Below, one piece after another: positions 36,101 to 43,706 of a DNA stretch of 64,000 nt (the first letter of the stretch is position 1; every line of letters begins with the position of its first letter). This DNA comes from DASYPQ01 sp036006425. GTDB lineage: Bacteria; Planctomycetota; UBA1135; GCA-002686595. The stretch is from positions 62,001 to 126,000 of the forward strand of contig DASYPQ010000027.1 in NCBI GenBank assembly GCA_036006425.1. Reading direction: 5' to 3'. The position numbers and the translations under genes were made by a program. A model generated the notes under the pieces. It saw nothing but the letters and a program-made list of their open reading frames with translations. It was not told the DNA's origin and did no database searches.

Positions 36101-36483
36101 TCGCCCTCGACCTCGGTTCGGTGAAAAACCTCGCGACGGTCGTGGTCAACGGCGAGGACCTCGGTGTGTGGTGGAAGCCGCCGTTCGCCGCCGACGTCAC
36201 CCGCGCGCTGAAGATCGGAACGAACGTGCTCGAGGTGCGCGTCACGAACCTGTGGGTCAACCGGCTCATCGGGGACGAGCAGTGGCCCGCGGACTGCGAG
36301 TGGGACGGCGTCAAGCTCGCCCGGTGGCCGCAGTGGCTGCTCGACGGCACGCCTCGCCCCGTCTCCGAGCGTCTCACGTTCACCACATGGAAGCACTACG
36401 ATCGCGACTCGCCCCTGCTCCCCTCCGGGCTGCTCGGTCCGGTGCGCGTCATCCCCGGCCGGCGGATCGCGGTCGATCTCTGA
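33193..36483 (+). CDS. GH106 family alpha-L-rhamnosidase, lipoprotein
   Basis: 1096 residues. The ATG at 33193 gives a lipoprotein-type signal (FGLAILASSGC, Cys about 22), so the enzyme is likely anchored outside the cytoplasm. HTWWHWMNGNVTREGISADL (about 42-61) is the usual opening of the GH106 catalytic barrel; LEICMHNCAGWSSSGGPW, YEVGSQNWTERFREEF and GAEAFTAEPNAGRW carry candidate acidic residues in the expected order. A beta-sandwich near the C-terminus (YVRTFEV..DLGSVKNLATVVVNGEDLGVWWKPPF) resembles a galactose-binding-like domain. GH106 enzymes release L-rhamnose from plant or algal polysaccharides; the rhamnose importer and catabolic genes that follow support this. The last 35 bases overlap the convergent kinase gene. 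Confidence 0.88.
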   Translation: MRLPTAISGWMFGLAILASSGCAQMDLARGFDDPPAAAKPHTWWHWMNGNVTREGISADLAAMHEIGLGGAQMFSVSEGIPRGPVAVMSPQYRDLVKHAVSEASRLGLEICMHNCAGWSSSGGPWVTPDHAMQTLVTSETHVHGPRRFVANLPQPEMRAGFYRDIAVLAFPSPLDEARRIPEIAVKAGFDSRYGLQPALDAYPAEAVVPRGSILDLTSRLEADGHITWDAPDGDWTLLRIGHTPTGETNHPSPDSGLGLECDKLSRDALDQHWAGMMGKIVGDVGPLAGTTLDNCLIDSYEVGSQNWTERFREEFVRRRGYDPLLLLPTITGRVVESGEVSERFLWDLRRTIADLFADEYYGHFAELCHRSGMLASIEPYDGPFEGLLSGRPADIPMGEFWTGNTTESNSCKLAASVAHTYGRRIVGAEAFTAEPNAGRWRGDPYSLKAVGDLMFCVGINRCIVHRYAHQPWLDRFPGMTMGQWGTHFERTVTWWTEGKAWVRYLTRCQYLLQEGRFVADVCLFAGEAAPSGAPHDPALKASGHDYDACNADVLCHRMSVRDGRLVLPDGMDYRVLVLPETRFMTPATLERLRDLVARGATVVGPKPSRSPSLADLPAGDARVQKLADEMWGDCDGEKVKEHAFGAGRIVWGRPITEVLRTLGVAPDCEFTGAYPPKMAWIHRIADGADVYFVSNQRTSAQSVDCTFRVHGKVPELWHADSGATELAPVWFEKDGRTTVSIPFEPAGSVFVVFRRPIGAHDHAVAVTLPRAEDAVGQPPKIEIVRARYEAEDGSGGADVTDKLASLVRAGETTLHADNATLGDPSLNHVKRLSVEYTLDGRTAETNVKENEVVELLGPEGPSPLPLYQLASPAEGRIEVRAFHAGTCEVRTAGGGTRKLAIAPLPAPIDLDGAWSLRFPPNWGAPEKVALDRLASWSENSDAGVRYFSGTATYVRTFEVQSEWLEPGRIVALDLGSVKNLATVVVNGEDLGVWWKPPFAADVTRALKIGTNVLEVRVTNLWVNRLIGDEQWPADCEWDGVKLARWPQWLLDGTPRPVSERLTFTTWKHYDRDSPLLPSGLLGPVRVIPGRRIAVDL

Positions 36484-37756
36484 AGAGCGTCCGGTAGCGA
36501 TCGAGGCCGCCGACCTCGGCTGCGCGGGAGGACTTCGGCGCCGCGGAGAGGCTCGTTGCCGGCCAACGTGCGAGGACGGCCGCTCCCGCCGTCGTCCCGC
36601 TGATTCCTTCAGCGACGAGAACTTCATCGTCGCGCCGCAAGGCAGCGAGCAGCGCGGCGAATGCGGGCGTTCGCACGAAGCTCCCTTCGACGATGGTCGG
36701 CCCCTGCGCGCCGATGCGGTCCAGGCACAGGTCGGTCCTCAGGGCGCAGCGCAAGACTCCGAGCGCCGCGCGCTCGCGCGAGTGCTCGCCCCAAGTCGCC
36801 TCCGGGCGATCGATCACCCGTTGCAGGTCGTCCGCGTCGAACTCGCAGAGCCCGCCGATCCTCTCGAGCTCGCGCCCGCCCATGAACCGGCTCGTCGGAA
36901 CCGGATCGCCGAACACGTCGACATTCGCGAGCGTGTCCGCTTCGGGCTCGAGCTTCTCGATCGATCCTCCGGCCGCCATGCACACGATCCACGTCCCGGT
37001 CGACACGACCGAGAACGGCGGCTGCCGTGCGAGGCGGTGAGGGAGGTAGCTCGCGTTGCTGTCGTGGATGCCGGCGAGCACGCGACAGGTCGGCGAGAGT
37101 CCCGTCGCCGCGCGCAGCTCCGGCCGGAGCGTGCCGAGCTCCGCCCACGCCGGCTCGATCGGCGGGAAGAGCGCGTTCCAGGCCAGCGAGGTCGCGAGCG
37201 ACGAGAACGCGCGCGAGCGCGGGCACCACAGATCGGTGTGACATCCGAGCGAGGTGACCTCGGATACTTTCCGTCCGGCGAGGCGCCAGCCGATGTACTG
37301 CGGGTAGAGGAGGATGTCGGTGACGCGAGCGAATGCACCGGGCATCCGCATGGATTGCCAGTACAGCTGCCGGCCGAGGTTGAGGCCGGCAGGGAGACGC
37401 GGCGAGAGCGTTTCCTCGAACGGCGGCGCCGGATACGTGCTCGCGAGCTCGTCGGGCCCGGCGAATTCGTAGTCCATCACCGGCAGCGCGAGCTCGTCCC
37501 CGGCGAGCAACGCCGCGGCGGCCCCGTGCGCCACCGGCACCACGACCTCGATCGGCCAGCGCTGCGCGAGCTCGCGCAGCCCACCGGAGATCCACGCGAG
37601 CGTCCCGTCGACGTCGAGGTGCGGGTACGGGGCGCCGGCGATCGCGTGCGAGGGCGTCTTGCGCTCCTCGAGCACGATCCCGCCGTCGTCCACGACGCTC
37701 AGCTTCGTGCTCGTCTTGCCGACGTCGACGACCGCGATGCGCCCCCCGCCGCTCAT
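36449..37756 (-). CDS. rhaB: FGGY carbohydrate kinase, probable L-rhamnulokinase
   Basis: 435 residues. The N-terminal phosphate loop IAVVDVGKTSTKLSVVD (about 7-23), the central SLGCHTDLWCPR and VLAGIHDSNASY (conserved Asp near the catalytic site), VVSTGTWIVCMAAGG and the C-terminal EGISGTTAGAAVLA are FGGY features. The substrate is assigned from position: the gene lies between GH106 rhamnosidase and the rhamnulose-phosphate aldolase fusion, and no other kinase for this pathway is present. It would phosphorylate L-rhamnulose. It is the only gene of the locus on the minus strand and is divergent from rhaEW across 77 bases, which should hold both promoters. L-fuculose or another sugar cannot be excluded. 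Confidence 0.82.
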   Translation of the reverse strand: MSGGGRIAVVDVGKTSTKLSVVDDGGIVLEERKTPSHAIAGAPYPHLDVDGTLAWISGGLRELAQRWPIEVVVPVAHGAAAALLAGDELALPVMDYEFAGPDELASTYPAPPFEETLSPRLPAGLNLGRQLYWQSMRMPGAFARVTDILLYPQYIGWRLAGRKVSEVTSLGCHTDLWCPRSRAFSSLATSLAWNALFPPIEPAWAELGTLRPELRAATGLSPTCRVLAGIHDSNASYLPHRLARQPPFSVVSTGTWIVCMAAGGSIEKLEPEADTLANVDVFGDPVPTSRFMGGRELERIGGLCEFDADDLQRVIDRPEATWGEHSRERAALGVLRCALRTDLCLDRIGAQGPTIVEGSFVRTPAFAALLAALRRDDEVLVAEGISGTTAGAAVLARWPATSLSAAPKSSRAAEVGGLDRYRTLFRDRPRSAGRG

Positions 37757-37833
37757 GGAGGCACGATCACGGTCGCGTCGCGCCGAGTCAATCCGCGGAC
37801 GCAGCCTTCGCCGCCATTCGGGCGTATGGCAGG

Positions 37834-39963
37834 ATGCGCGCCCGATCCATGCGCCCCTCCGAGCTGCGATTCGTCACCCACGCCTGGGATCCGGCCCGGG
37901 CCGCCGAGCTCGAAGGCGACGAGGTGGCGCTGCTCGTCTACCGCAGCAACCTCCTCGGCTCCGACCTGCGGATCACCAACTTCGGCGGCGGGAACACTTC
38001 CGCCAAGATCACGGAGCCCGACACGTTCGATCCGGGACGGACGACCGACACCTTGTACGTGAAGGGCTCGGGCGGCGACCTCGGCTCGCTCACGCGCGAC
38101 GGACTCGCCAGCCTCTCGCTCGCACGTCTGCGCGCGCTCGCGAAGCTCTACCGCGGGCCCGCCGGCGAGGACGAGATGGTCCCGCTCGTCGAGCAGTGTG
38201 TCGTGCACGGAAGCCGCGTGGCGCCGAGCATCGACACGTCGCTGCACACGTTCCTTCCCTTCCGTCACTGCGACCACCTGCACCCGGACGCGGTCATCGC
38301 CATCGCGGCCAGCGAGGACGGCGAGCAGCTGACGCAAGAAATCTGGGGCGGCGAGATGGAGTGGGTACCGTGGCTGCGTCCGGGATTCGGGCTCGCTCTG
38401 CTCCTCGCGCAGTGCGTCGTCGAGCACCCCGGCCTCCGCGGCATCGTGCTCCAGAACCATGGGATGTTCTCGTGGGGTGAGACGTCGCTCGAGTGCTACG
38501 AAAACTCGCTCGAGCTCATCGAACGCGCAGCGCGCCGCCTTGACGCCGAGGCGGGCGGGCCGACGACGGACTTGGCCTTCGGGCGCGTTACCCGGCTCGC
38601 GCTACCCGCCGTGGAGCGCCGCGCGCGTGCGGCCGCGCTCGGGCCGATCCTGCGCGGCCTCGTCGGTCGCGACCGCCGCGTGGTGGGGCAGTTCCGCGAC
38701 GACGACGTCGTCCTCGATTTCCTCTCTCGCGAGAAATCCCCGGCCCTCGTTCAGGCGGGGACGAGCTGCCCGGACCACTTCCTGCGGACGAAGATCCGGC
38801 CCCTGCTCCTCGATCTGCCTCCGACCGCGCCGGTGGAGGATTGCCGACGGCGACTGACCGTGCTGATGGACGAATTCCGGGCCGCGCACGCCGCCTACTA
38901 CGAGCGCTGCAAGCACGACGGTTCGCCGCCCATGCGCGACACCGCCCCGGCGATCGTGCTCGCGCCGGGCGTCGGCATGTGGAGCTTCGGCCCGACGGCG
39001 GTCGATGCGCGCATCGCCGGGGAGTTCTACGTCAATGCCATCCGCGTCCTGTGGGGCGCCGAGAGCGTGTCGCGTTACCGCGGATTGCCCGAGCAGGAGG
39101 CATTCGACATCGAATACTGGGCGCTGGAGGAGGCCAAGCTCCGGCGCCGCCCTCCGGAGCGACCGCTCGCGCGGCAGGTGGTCTTCGTGACCGGCGGTGC
39201 GTCCGGGATCGGCCTCGCGTGCGCCGAACGGATGCTCGCCGAGGGGGCGAGCGCGGTGCTGTCGGACGTTCGCGCCGACGTGCTCGAGGAAGCCGTCGCG
39301 GCTCTGGCTCGGCGCTTCGGGCGCGACGCCGTGCGCGGCGCGGTCGTCGACGTGCGCAGCGCCCCCTCGGTGCGCGGCGGTTTCGCGGAGGCCGTTCTCG
39401 CGTTCGGCGGCGTCGACATCGTCGTGAACAACGCCGGCCTCTCCGTGTCCAAGTCCCTGCCCGAGACTTCGGAGAGCGACTACGACCTGATGAACGACGT
39501 GATGCCGCGCGGCTCGTTCCTCGTCGCCCAGGAAGCCGTGCGGATCCTCCGCGAGCAGGGAACGGGCGGCTCCATCGTCTACGTGGTCAGCAAGAACGCG
39601 CTCGTCGCCGGCCCGAACAACGTGGCGTACGGGACGGCCAAGGCGGCGCAGCTCCACCAGATGCGCCTCGTCGCGACCGAGGCGGGCGAGAGCGGAATCC
39701 GCGTCAACGCCGTCAATCCCGACGCCGTCATCAAGGGCTCCTCCATCTGGGGCGGAGGTTGGGCGCAAGGCCGCGCCGAAGCGTACAACGTGCCCGTCGA
39801 GCGGCTGGGCGAGTTCTACGCGCAGCGGACCCTGCTCAAGAAGGAGATCGAGCCGGCCGACGTCGCTGCCGCGGTGTTCGCGGTCGCGAGCGATCTGTTC
39901 TCCAAGACGACGGGTGCCGTGATCCCCGTCGACGGCGGCGTCGCGATGGCGTTCCCGAGGTAG
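37834..39963 (+). CDS. rhaEW: Bifunctional rhamnulose-1-phosphate aldolase / lactaldehyde dehydrogenase (SDR)
   Basis: 709 residues; an internal ATG at 37849 is an alternative start. Residues about 20-400 are a class II aldolase: ITNFGGGNTSAKI and LYVKGSGGDLGSL (phosphate binding), IDTSLHTFLPFRHCDHLHPDAV with the metal-binding His cluster, and VLQNHGMFSWGE. Residues about 450-705 are an SDR: VVFVTGGASGIGLACAE, VVNNAGLSVSK, YGTAKAAQ (catalytic Tyr/Lys) and VNPDAVIKGSSIW. In the RhaEW type the aldolase yields DHAP and L-lactaldehyde and the SDR oxidises the aldehyde. It starts the rightward rha operon and ends 5 bases before the isomerase. Confidence 0.92.
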   Translation: MRARSMRPSELRFVTHAWDPARAAELEGDEVALLVYRSNLLGSDLRITNFGGGNTSAKITEPDTFDPGRTTDTLYVKGSGGDLGSLTRDGLASLSLARLRALAKLYRGPAGEDEMVPLVEQCVVHGSRVAPSIDTSLHTFLPFRHCDHLHPDAVIAIAASEDGEQLTQEIWGGEMEWVPWLRPGFGLALLLAQCVVEHPGLRGIVLQNHGMFSWGETSLECYENSLELIERAARRLDAEAGGPTTDLAFGRVTRLALPAVERRARAAALGPILRGLVGRDRRVVGQFRDDDVVLDFLSREKSPALVQAGTSCPDHFLRTKIRPLLLDLPPTAPVEDCRRRLTVLMDEFRAAHAAYYERCKHDGSPPMRDTAPAIVLAPGVGMWSFGPTAVDARIAGEFYVNAIRVLWGAESVSRYRGLPEQEAFDIEYWALEEAKLRRRPPERPLARQVVFVTGGASGIGLACAERMLAEGASAVLSDVRADVLEEAVAALARRFGRDAVRGAVVDVRSAPSVRGGFAEAVLAFGGVDIVVNNAGLSVSKSLPETSESDYDLMNDVMPRGSFLVAQEAVRILREQGTGGSIVYVVSKNALVAGPNNVAYGTAKAAQLHQMRLVATEAGESGIRVNAVNPDAVIKGSSIWGGGWAQGRAEAYNVPVERLGEFYAQRTLLKKEIEPADVAAAVFAVASDLFSKTTGAVIPVDGGVAMAFPR

Positions 39964-39968
39964 CGCGC

Positions 39969-41243
39969 ATGAAGTCGATGGACGAGCCCGAGCGGACCGT
40001 GAAGGCGCACGCGCGCAAGCTCGCAGGCGTGGTCGAGGAGCTCGGCGAGCGCGGTCTCGACGTGGAAGCCGTGTTGCGGGAGATCCAGGCATTCGAGGTG
40101 CAGATCCCGAGCTGGGGAGTCGGGGTCGGCGGCACGCGTTTCGGCCGTTACCCACAGCCGGGCATGCCCAACGACCTCGACGACAAGCTCGACGACATCG
40201 CCGTCCTCGACAAGCTGTGCGGCCGCGCGGCGAGCGCGGTGTCGCTGCACATCCCGTGGGACGAGCCGCGCGAGCCCAAGGCACTCGTCGAAGGCCTGCG
40301 AGCGCGCGGCCTGCGCATCGGTTCCGTGAACTCGAACACCTTCCAGGATCAACCCGGGCAGGAGCTCTCGTACCGCTTCGGCTCGCTCGCGCACGTCGAC
40401 CGCGCGGTGCGCGACCGGGCCGTCGAGCACAATCGGCACGTCATCGAAGTCGGCCGGACGCTCGGCGCGAAGAGTCTGACCGTGTGGGTCGCCGACGGCT
40501 CGAACTACCCGGGCCAGATCCACAGCCGCCGCGCCTTCGAGCGCTACGTCGAGTCGTGTCGCCGGATCCACGAAGCCCTCCCCTCGGACTGGAGGATGGC
40601 GCTCGAGCACAAGCCCTTCGAGCCGGCGACGCACCACTCCGTCAACATGGACTGGGGCACGAGTCACCTGGCGGCGACGCGCGTCGGCGAGCGCTGCCGT
40701 TGTCTCGTCGATTTCGGCCATCATCCGACGCTGTATCCGATCGACGTCGTCGTGGCGATGCTCGTGGCCGACGGGCGGCTCGCGGGCTTCCACTTCAACG
40801 ACCGCCGTTGGGCCGACGACGACTGCACGGCGGGCTCCGTGGCGCCCTACCAGCTCTTCCTCGTCTTCTGCGAGCTCACGATGGCCGCGCGTGATGCTCG
40901 CGTGAAGGACTTCGACCCCGAGTACATGATCGACCAGAGCGAGGCCATCAAGGACCCGCTCGAGGCGCTGATCCAGACGGTGGACGCTCTCCAGCTGGCC
41001 TGCGCGCAGTCGGCCCTCGTCGACTACGACGCACTCCACGAGGCCCAGGAGAAGAACGACGTCATGCAGGCCGAGCGCACCTTGCAGGACGCGTTTCGCA
41101 CCGACGCGCGGCCTCTGGTCGCCGAGGCGCGATCGCGGCGCGGCGGGGCGCTCGATCCCGTCGAGGCCTTCCGGCGCAGCGGCTACCGGGAGGCGATGGC
41201 GAAGAAGCGGCCGCAGCAGACCGGCAAGGCGGGGACGATCTGA
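39969..41243 (+). CDS. rhaI: L-rhamnose isomerase (TIM-barrel sugar isomerase, RhaI type)
   Basis: 424 residues. The barrel strands and metal-site residues fit the xylose-isomerase-like fold: FEVQIPSWGVGVGGTRFG (about 36-53), AVSLHIPWDEP, GSVNSNTF, SLTVWVADGSNYPGQ, MALEHKPFEPATHH (Glu and Lys), CLVDFGHHPTLYPI (Asp/His) and GFHFNDRRWADDD (His/Asp). This is the RhaI class of rhamnose isomerase, unrelated in sequence to enteric RhaA. It converts L-rhamnose to L-rhamnulose in the cytosol. It follows rhaEW by 5 bases. A start at 39978 is also possible. Confidence 0.9.
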   Translation: MKSMDEPERTVKAHARKLAGVVEELGERGLDVEAVLREIQAFEVQIPSWGVGVGGTRFGRYPQPGMPNDLDDKLDDIAVLDKLCGRAASAVSLHIPWDEPREPKALVEGLRARGLRIGSVNSNTFQDQPGQELSYRFGSLAHVDRAVRDRAVEHNRHVIEVGRTLGAKSLTVWVADGSNYPGQIHSRRAFERYVESCRRIHEALPSDWRMALEHKPFEPATHHSVNMDWGTSHLAATRVGERCRCLVDFGHHPTLYPIDVVVAMLVADGRLAGFHFNDRRWADDDCTAGSVAPYQLFLVFCELTMAARDARVKDFDPEYMIDQSEAIKDPLEALIQTVDALQLACAQSALVDYDALHEAQEKNDVMQAERTLQDAFRTDARPLVAEARSRRGGALDPVEAFRRSGYREAMAKKRPQQTGKAGTI

Positions 41244-41287
41244 GGCCCGCCGAGGCTTCGTCGGAGAAAACCGCCGCGCTCCTGCGC

Positions 41288-42784
41288 GTGACGGACGTCG
41301 CCAAGGCGTACGGCGGCGTTCGCGCACTGCGCGGCGTATCGTTCGACGTGCATGCCGGCGAAGTGCACGCCCTGGTGGGCGAGAACGGCGCCGGCAAGTC
41401 GACGCTCATCGCCGTCGTGTCGGGAGCACGGCAGCCCGATGCCGGTGCGATCGAGATCGACGGCCGCGAAGTCGGCGTGCTCGATCCGGTCTCTTCGCGC
41501 GCTCTCGGCATCGCCGTCATCCACCAGCACCCCGCGTTGTTTCCCGATCTGACGGTGGCCGAAAACGTCGCGTTGGGGGCGGAGCGCGGTCACCCGCTGC
41601 GTCCGATCGACTGGAAGGAGCGCCGAGCGCGAGCGAGCGCGCTGCTCCAGCGTCTGGGTGCCCGCGTCGATCCGGACGCGCGGGTCGGCGATCTCGGGAT
41701 GGCGGAGCAGCAGCTGGTCGAGATCGCGCGCGCACTCGGCGCGCACGCGCGCGTCGTGTTCCTGGACGAGCCGACGGCAGCACTCCCCGAGGAAGAGGCC
41801 GGTCGCGTCCTCGACGTGGTTCGCCAGCTGCAGCGCGAGCGGTGCGCCGTCGTCTACGTCTCGCACCGGCTCGAAGAAGTGCTCGCGATCGCGGACCGCG
41901 TCACCGTGCTGCGCGACGGCGAAGTCGTGGCCACGCTCGACGCGAAGAAGACGAGCCGCGGCGAGATCGTGCGCCTCATGGTCGGGCGCCCGCTCGAGGA
42001 CGCCTACCCTCGGCGAACGACCGCGCCGGGGGAGGTCCTGCTCGATGTGCGCGGATTGTCGTCCGCCGACCTCGGGCTGCGCGACGTTTCGATCTCGGTC
42101 CGCGCGGGGGAGATCGTGGGACTCTTCGGGTTGGTGGGAGCGGGCCGCACGGAGCTCGCGCGCGTGCTGTTCGGACTCGAGCCCGCCGACCGGGCCGGCG
42201 TGATGCTCCGCGGACGACCGTTCGACCCGCGCTCGCCCGCGGAAGCGATCGCCGCGGGCATCGCGTACGTGCCCGAGGACCGCCCGCGCCACGGCGTCCT
42301 GCTCGACATGGACGTGGGCACGAACATCGCGCTCGCGGTCCAGGACCGGCTGGCTCGTCGCGGGCTCATCGACGGTGCACGGGAGGACGCGCTCGCCGAG
42401 CGTCTCGTCGAACGTCTGGACATCCGGACGGACTCCATCCGGCGCCTCGTGCGCACGCTCTCCGGCGGCAACCAGCAGAAAGTCGCCCTCGCGCGCTGGC
42501 TCGCCGCGGAGCCCGCGGTGCTCGTGCTCGACGAGCCGACGCAGGGGATCGACGTCGGAGCCAGGGCAGAGATCTACGCCTTGCTCGCGGAGCTCGTCGA
42601 GAACGGGCTCGGCGTGCTCGCGATCTCGTCGGATCTCGCCGAGGTGATGGGGCTCTGCGATCGCGTCGCGGTCATGCAGGGCGGCACGGTGGTCGCCGTC
42701 CGGGAGCGCGGCGCGGTCGAGCGCGAGGAGATTCTCGCGCTCGCGCTCGGCCACGGAGTCGCAGGGGCCTTGCACGGTGCGTAG
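41288..42784 (+). CDS. rhaT: Rhamnose ABC importer, tandem ATP-binding subunit
   Basis: At least 498 residues with two ATPase domains, as in CUT2 sugar importers (RbsA-like). Domain 1 has GENGAGKST (Walker A, about 31-39), LGMAEQQLVEIARAL and VVFLDEPTAAL; domain 2 has GLFGLVGAGRTELARVL, LSGGNQQKVALARWL and VLVLDEPTQGIDVG. The GTG at 41288 lies inside the conserved LLRVTDVAKAYGG opening, so the true start may be upstream; the only frame-compatible start-like codon there is a CTG overlapping the rhaI stop (41240-41242). RhaT-type naming follows the neighbouring catabolic genes. It overlaps rhaP by 8 bases. Confidence 0.9.
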   Translation: MTDVAKAYGGVRALRGVSFDVHAGEVHALVGENGAGKSTLIAVVSGARQPDAGAIEIDGREVGVLDPVSSRALGIAVIHQHPALFPDLTVAENVALGAERGHPLRPIDWKERRARASALLQRLGARVDPDARVGDLGMAEQQLVEIARALGAHARVVFLDEPTAALPEEEAGRVLDVVRQLQRERCAVVYVSHRLEEVLAIADRVTVLRDGEVVATLDAKKTSRGEIVRLMVGRPLEDAYPRRTTAPGEVLLDVRGLSSADLGLRDVSISVRAGEIVGLFGLVGAGRTELARVLFGLEPADRAGVMLRGRPFDPRSPAEAIAAGIAYVPEDRPRHGVLLDMDVGTNIALAVQDRLARRGLIDGAREDALAERLVERLDIRTDSIRRLVRTLSGGNQQKVALARWLAAEPAVLVLDEPTQGIDVGARAEIYALLAELVENGLGVLAISSDLAEVMGLCDRVAVMQGGTVVAVRERGAVEREEILALALGHGVAGALHGA

Positions 42785-43706
42785 ACGCGAACTCCAGCTC
42801 GCCGTCGTGTACGCGGCGCTGCTCGCGCTGCTCGCCGTCGCGGCGCCGGGGTTCTTCACCGCGGGCAACCTGCGCGATCTCGTCGTCGGACACGCGGCGA
42901 TGCTCGTGGCGGCGACCGGGATGACGCTCGTGATCCTGGCCGGGGAGATCGACGTCTCGATCGGATCGCAGCTCGCGGTGTGCGGTGTGCTCGCCGGCCT
43001 CGCGGCCAAGGCCGGGATGCCGATGCCGCTCGTCGCTCTGGCCGTCGTGGTCGCAGGTGCGGTGCTCGGTGGGGTGAACGGTGCGCTGGTCGCCGGTCTG
43101 CGGATCCCGAGCATCGTCGCGACGCTGGCGACGATGCTCGTCCTGCGCGACGGGCTGCGCTGGGCGACCGGTGGCGCCTGGGTGCAGGGATTGCCGCAAC
43201 ACTTCCAGTGGTTCGGGCTGTCCCAGCGCGGCGGCGAGCTCGCGATCACCGCGGCGTCGCTCGCCGTGTTCGGAATCGTCGCGTGGGCAGCGCGAGCGTT
43301 GCCTGCGGGCCGCGCCGTCTACGCGACGGGAGCGGACGCGGAATCGGCGGAGCTGCTCGGACTGCGGCCGCGGCGCGTGACTTTCTGGGTCTTCGTCGGG
43401 ATGGGCGCTCTCTCGGGCCTGGCCGCGCTGCTCGGCGCGGTGCGCTTCTCCGAAGTGCAGACCAACGCGGGGATCGGGCTCGAGATGGCCGTGATCGCCG
43501 TGGTGGTCGTGGGGGGAGCCTCGATCCGCGGAGGACGCGGCACCCTGACGGGAACGCTCGCCGGCGTCGTGCTGCTCGGCACCGTGGGCACCGCGCTCAC
43601 CTTCCTGCAAGTCAGCGCCTACTGGGAGCGCGCGCTGCAGGGCGCGATTCTCATCGCGGCCGTCGCGGTCGAGAGAACCTCGAAGAGGAGGGTTCGTGCG
43701 ACCTAG
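42777..43706 (+). CDS. rhaP: Rhamnose ABC importer, permease subunit 1
   Basis: 309 residues from a GTG overlapping rhaT. About eight hydrophobic segments with the CUT2 permease hallmarks: FTAGNLRDLVVGHAAMLVAA, TLVILAGEIDVSIGSQLAV (about 42-60), VNGALVAGLRIPSIVATLATM, YATGADAESAELLGL and VVVGGASIRGGRGTLTGTL. It forms the channel with the permease half of the next gene. Substrate assignment is by context. Confidence 0.9.
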   Translation: MRRRELQLAVVYAALLALLAVAAPGFFTAGNLRDLVVGHAAMLVAATGMTLVILAGEIDVSIGSQLAVCGVLAGLAAKAGMPMPLVALAVVVAGAVLGGVNGALVAGLRIPSIVATLATMLVLRDGLRWATGGAWVQGLPQHFQWFGLSQRGGELAITAASLAVFGIVAWAARALPAGRAVYATGADAESAELLGLRPRRVTFWVFVGMGALSGLAALLGAVRFSEVQTNAGIGLEMAVIAVVVVGGASIRGGRGTLTGTLAGVVLLGTVGTALTFLQVSAYWERALQGAILIAAVAVERTSKRRVRAT

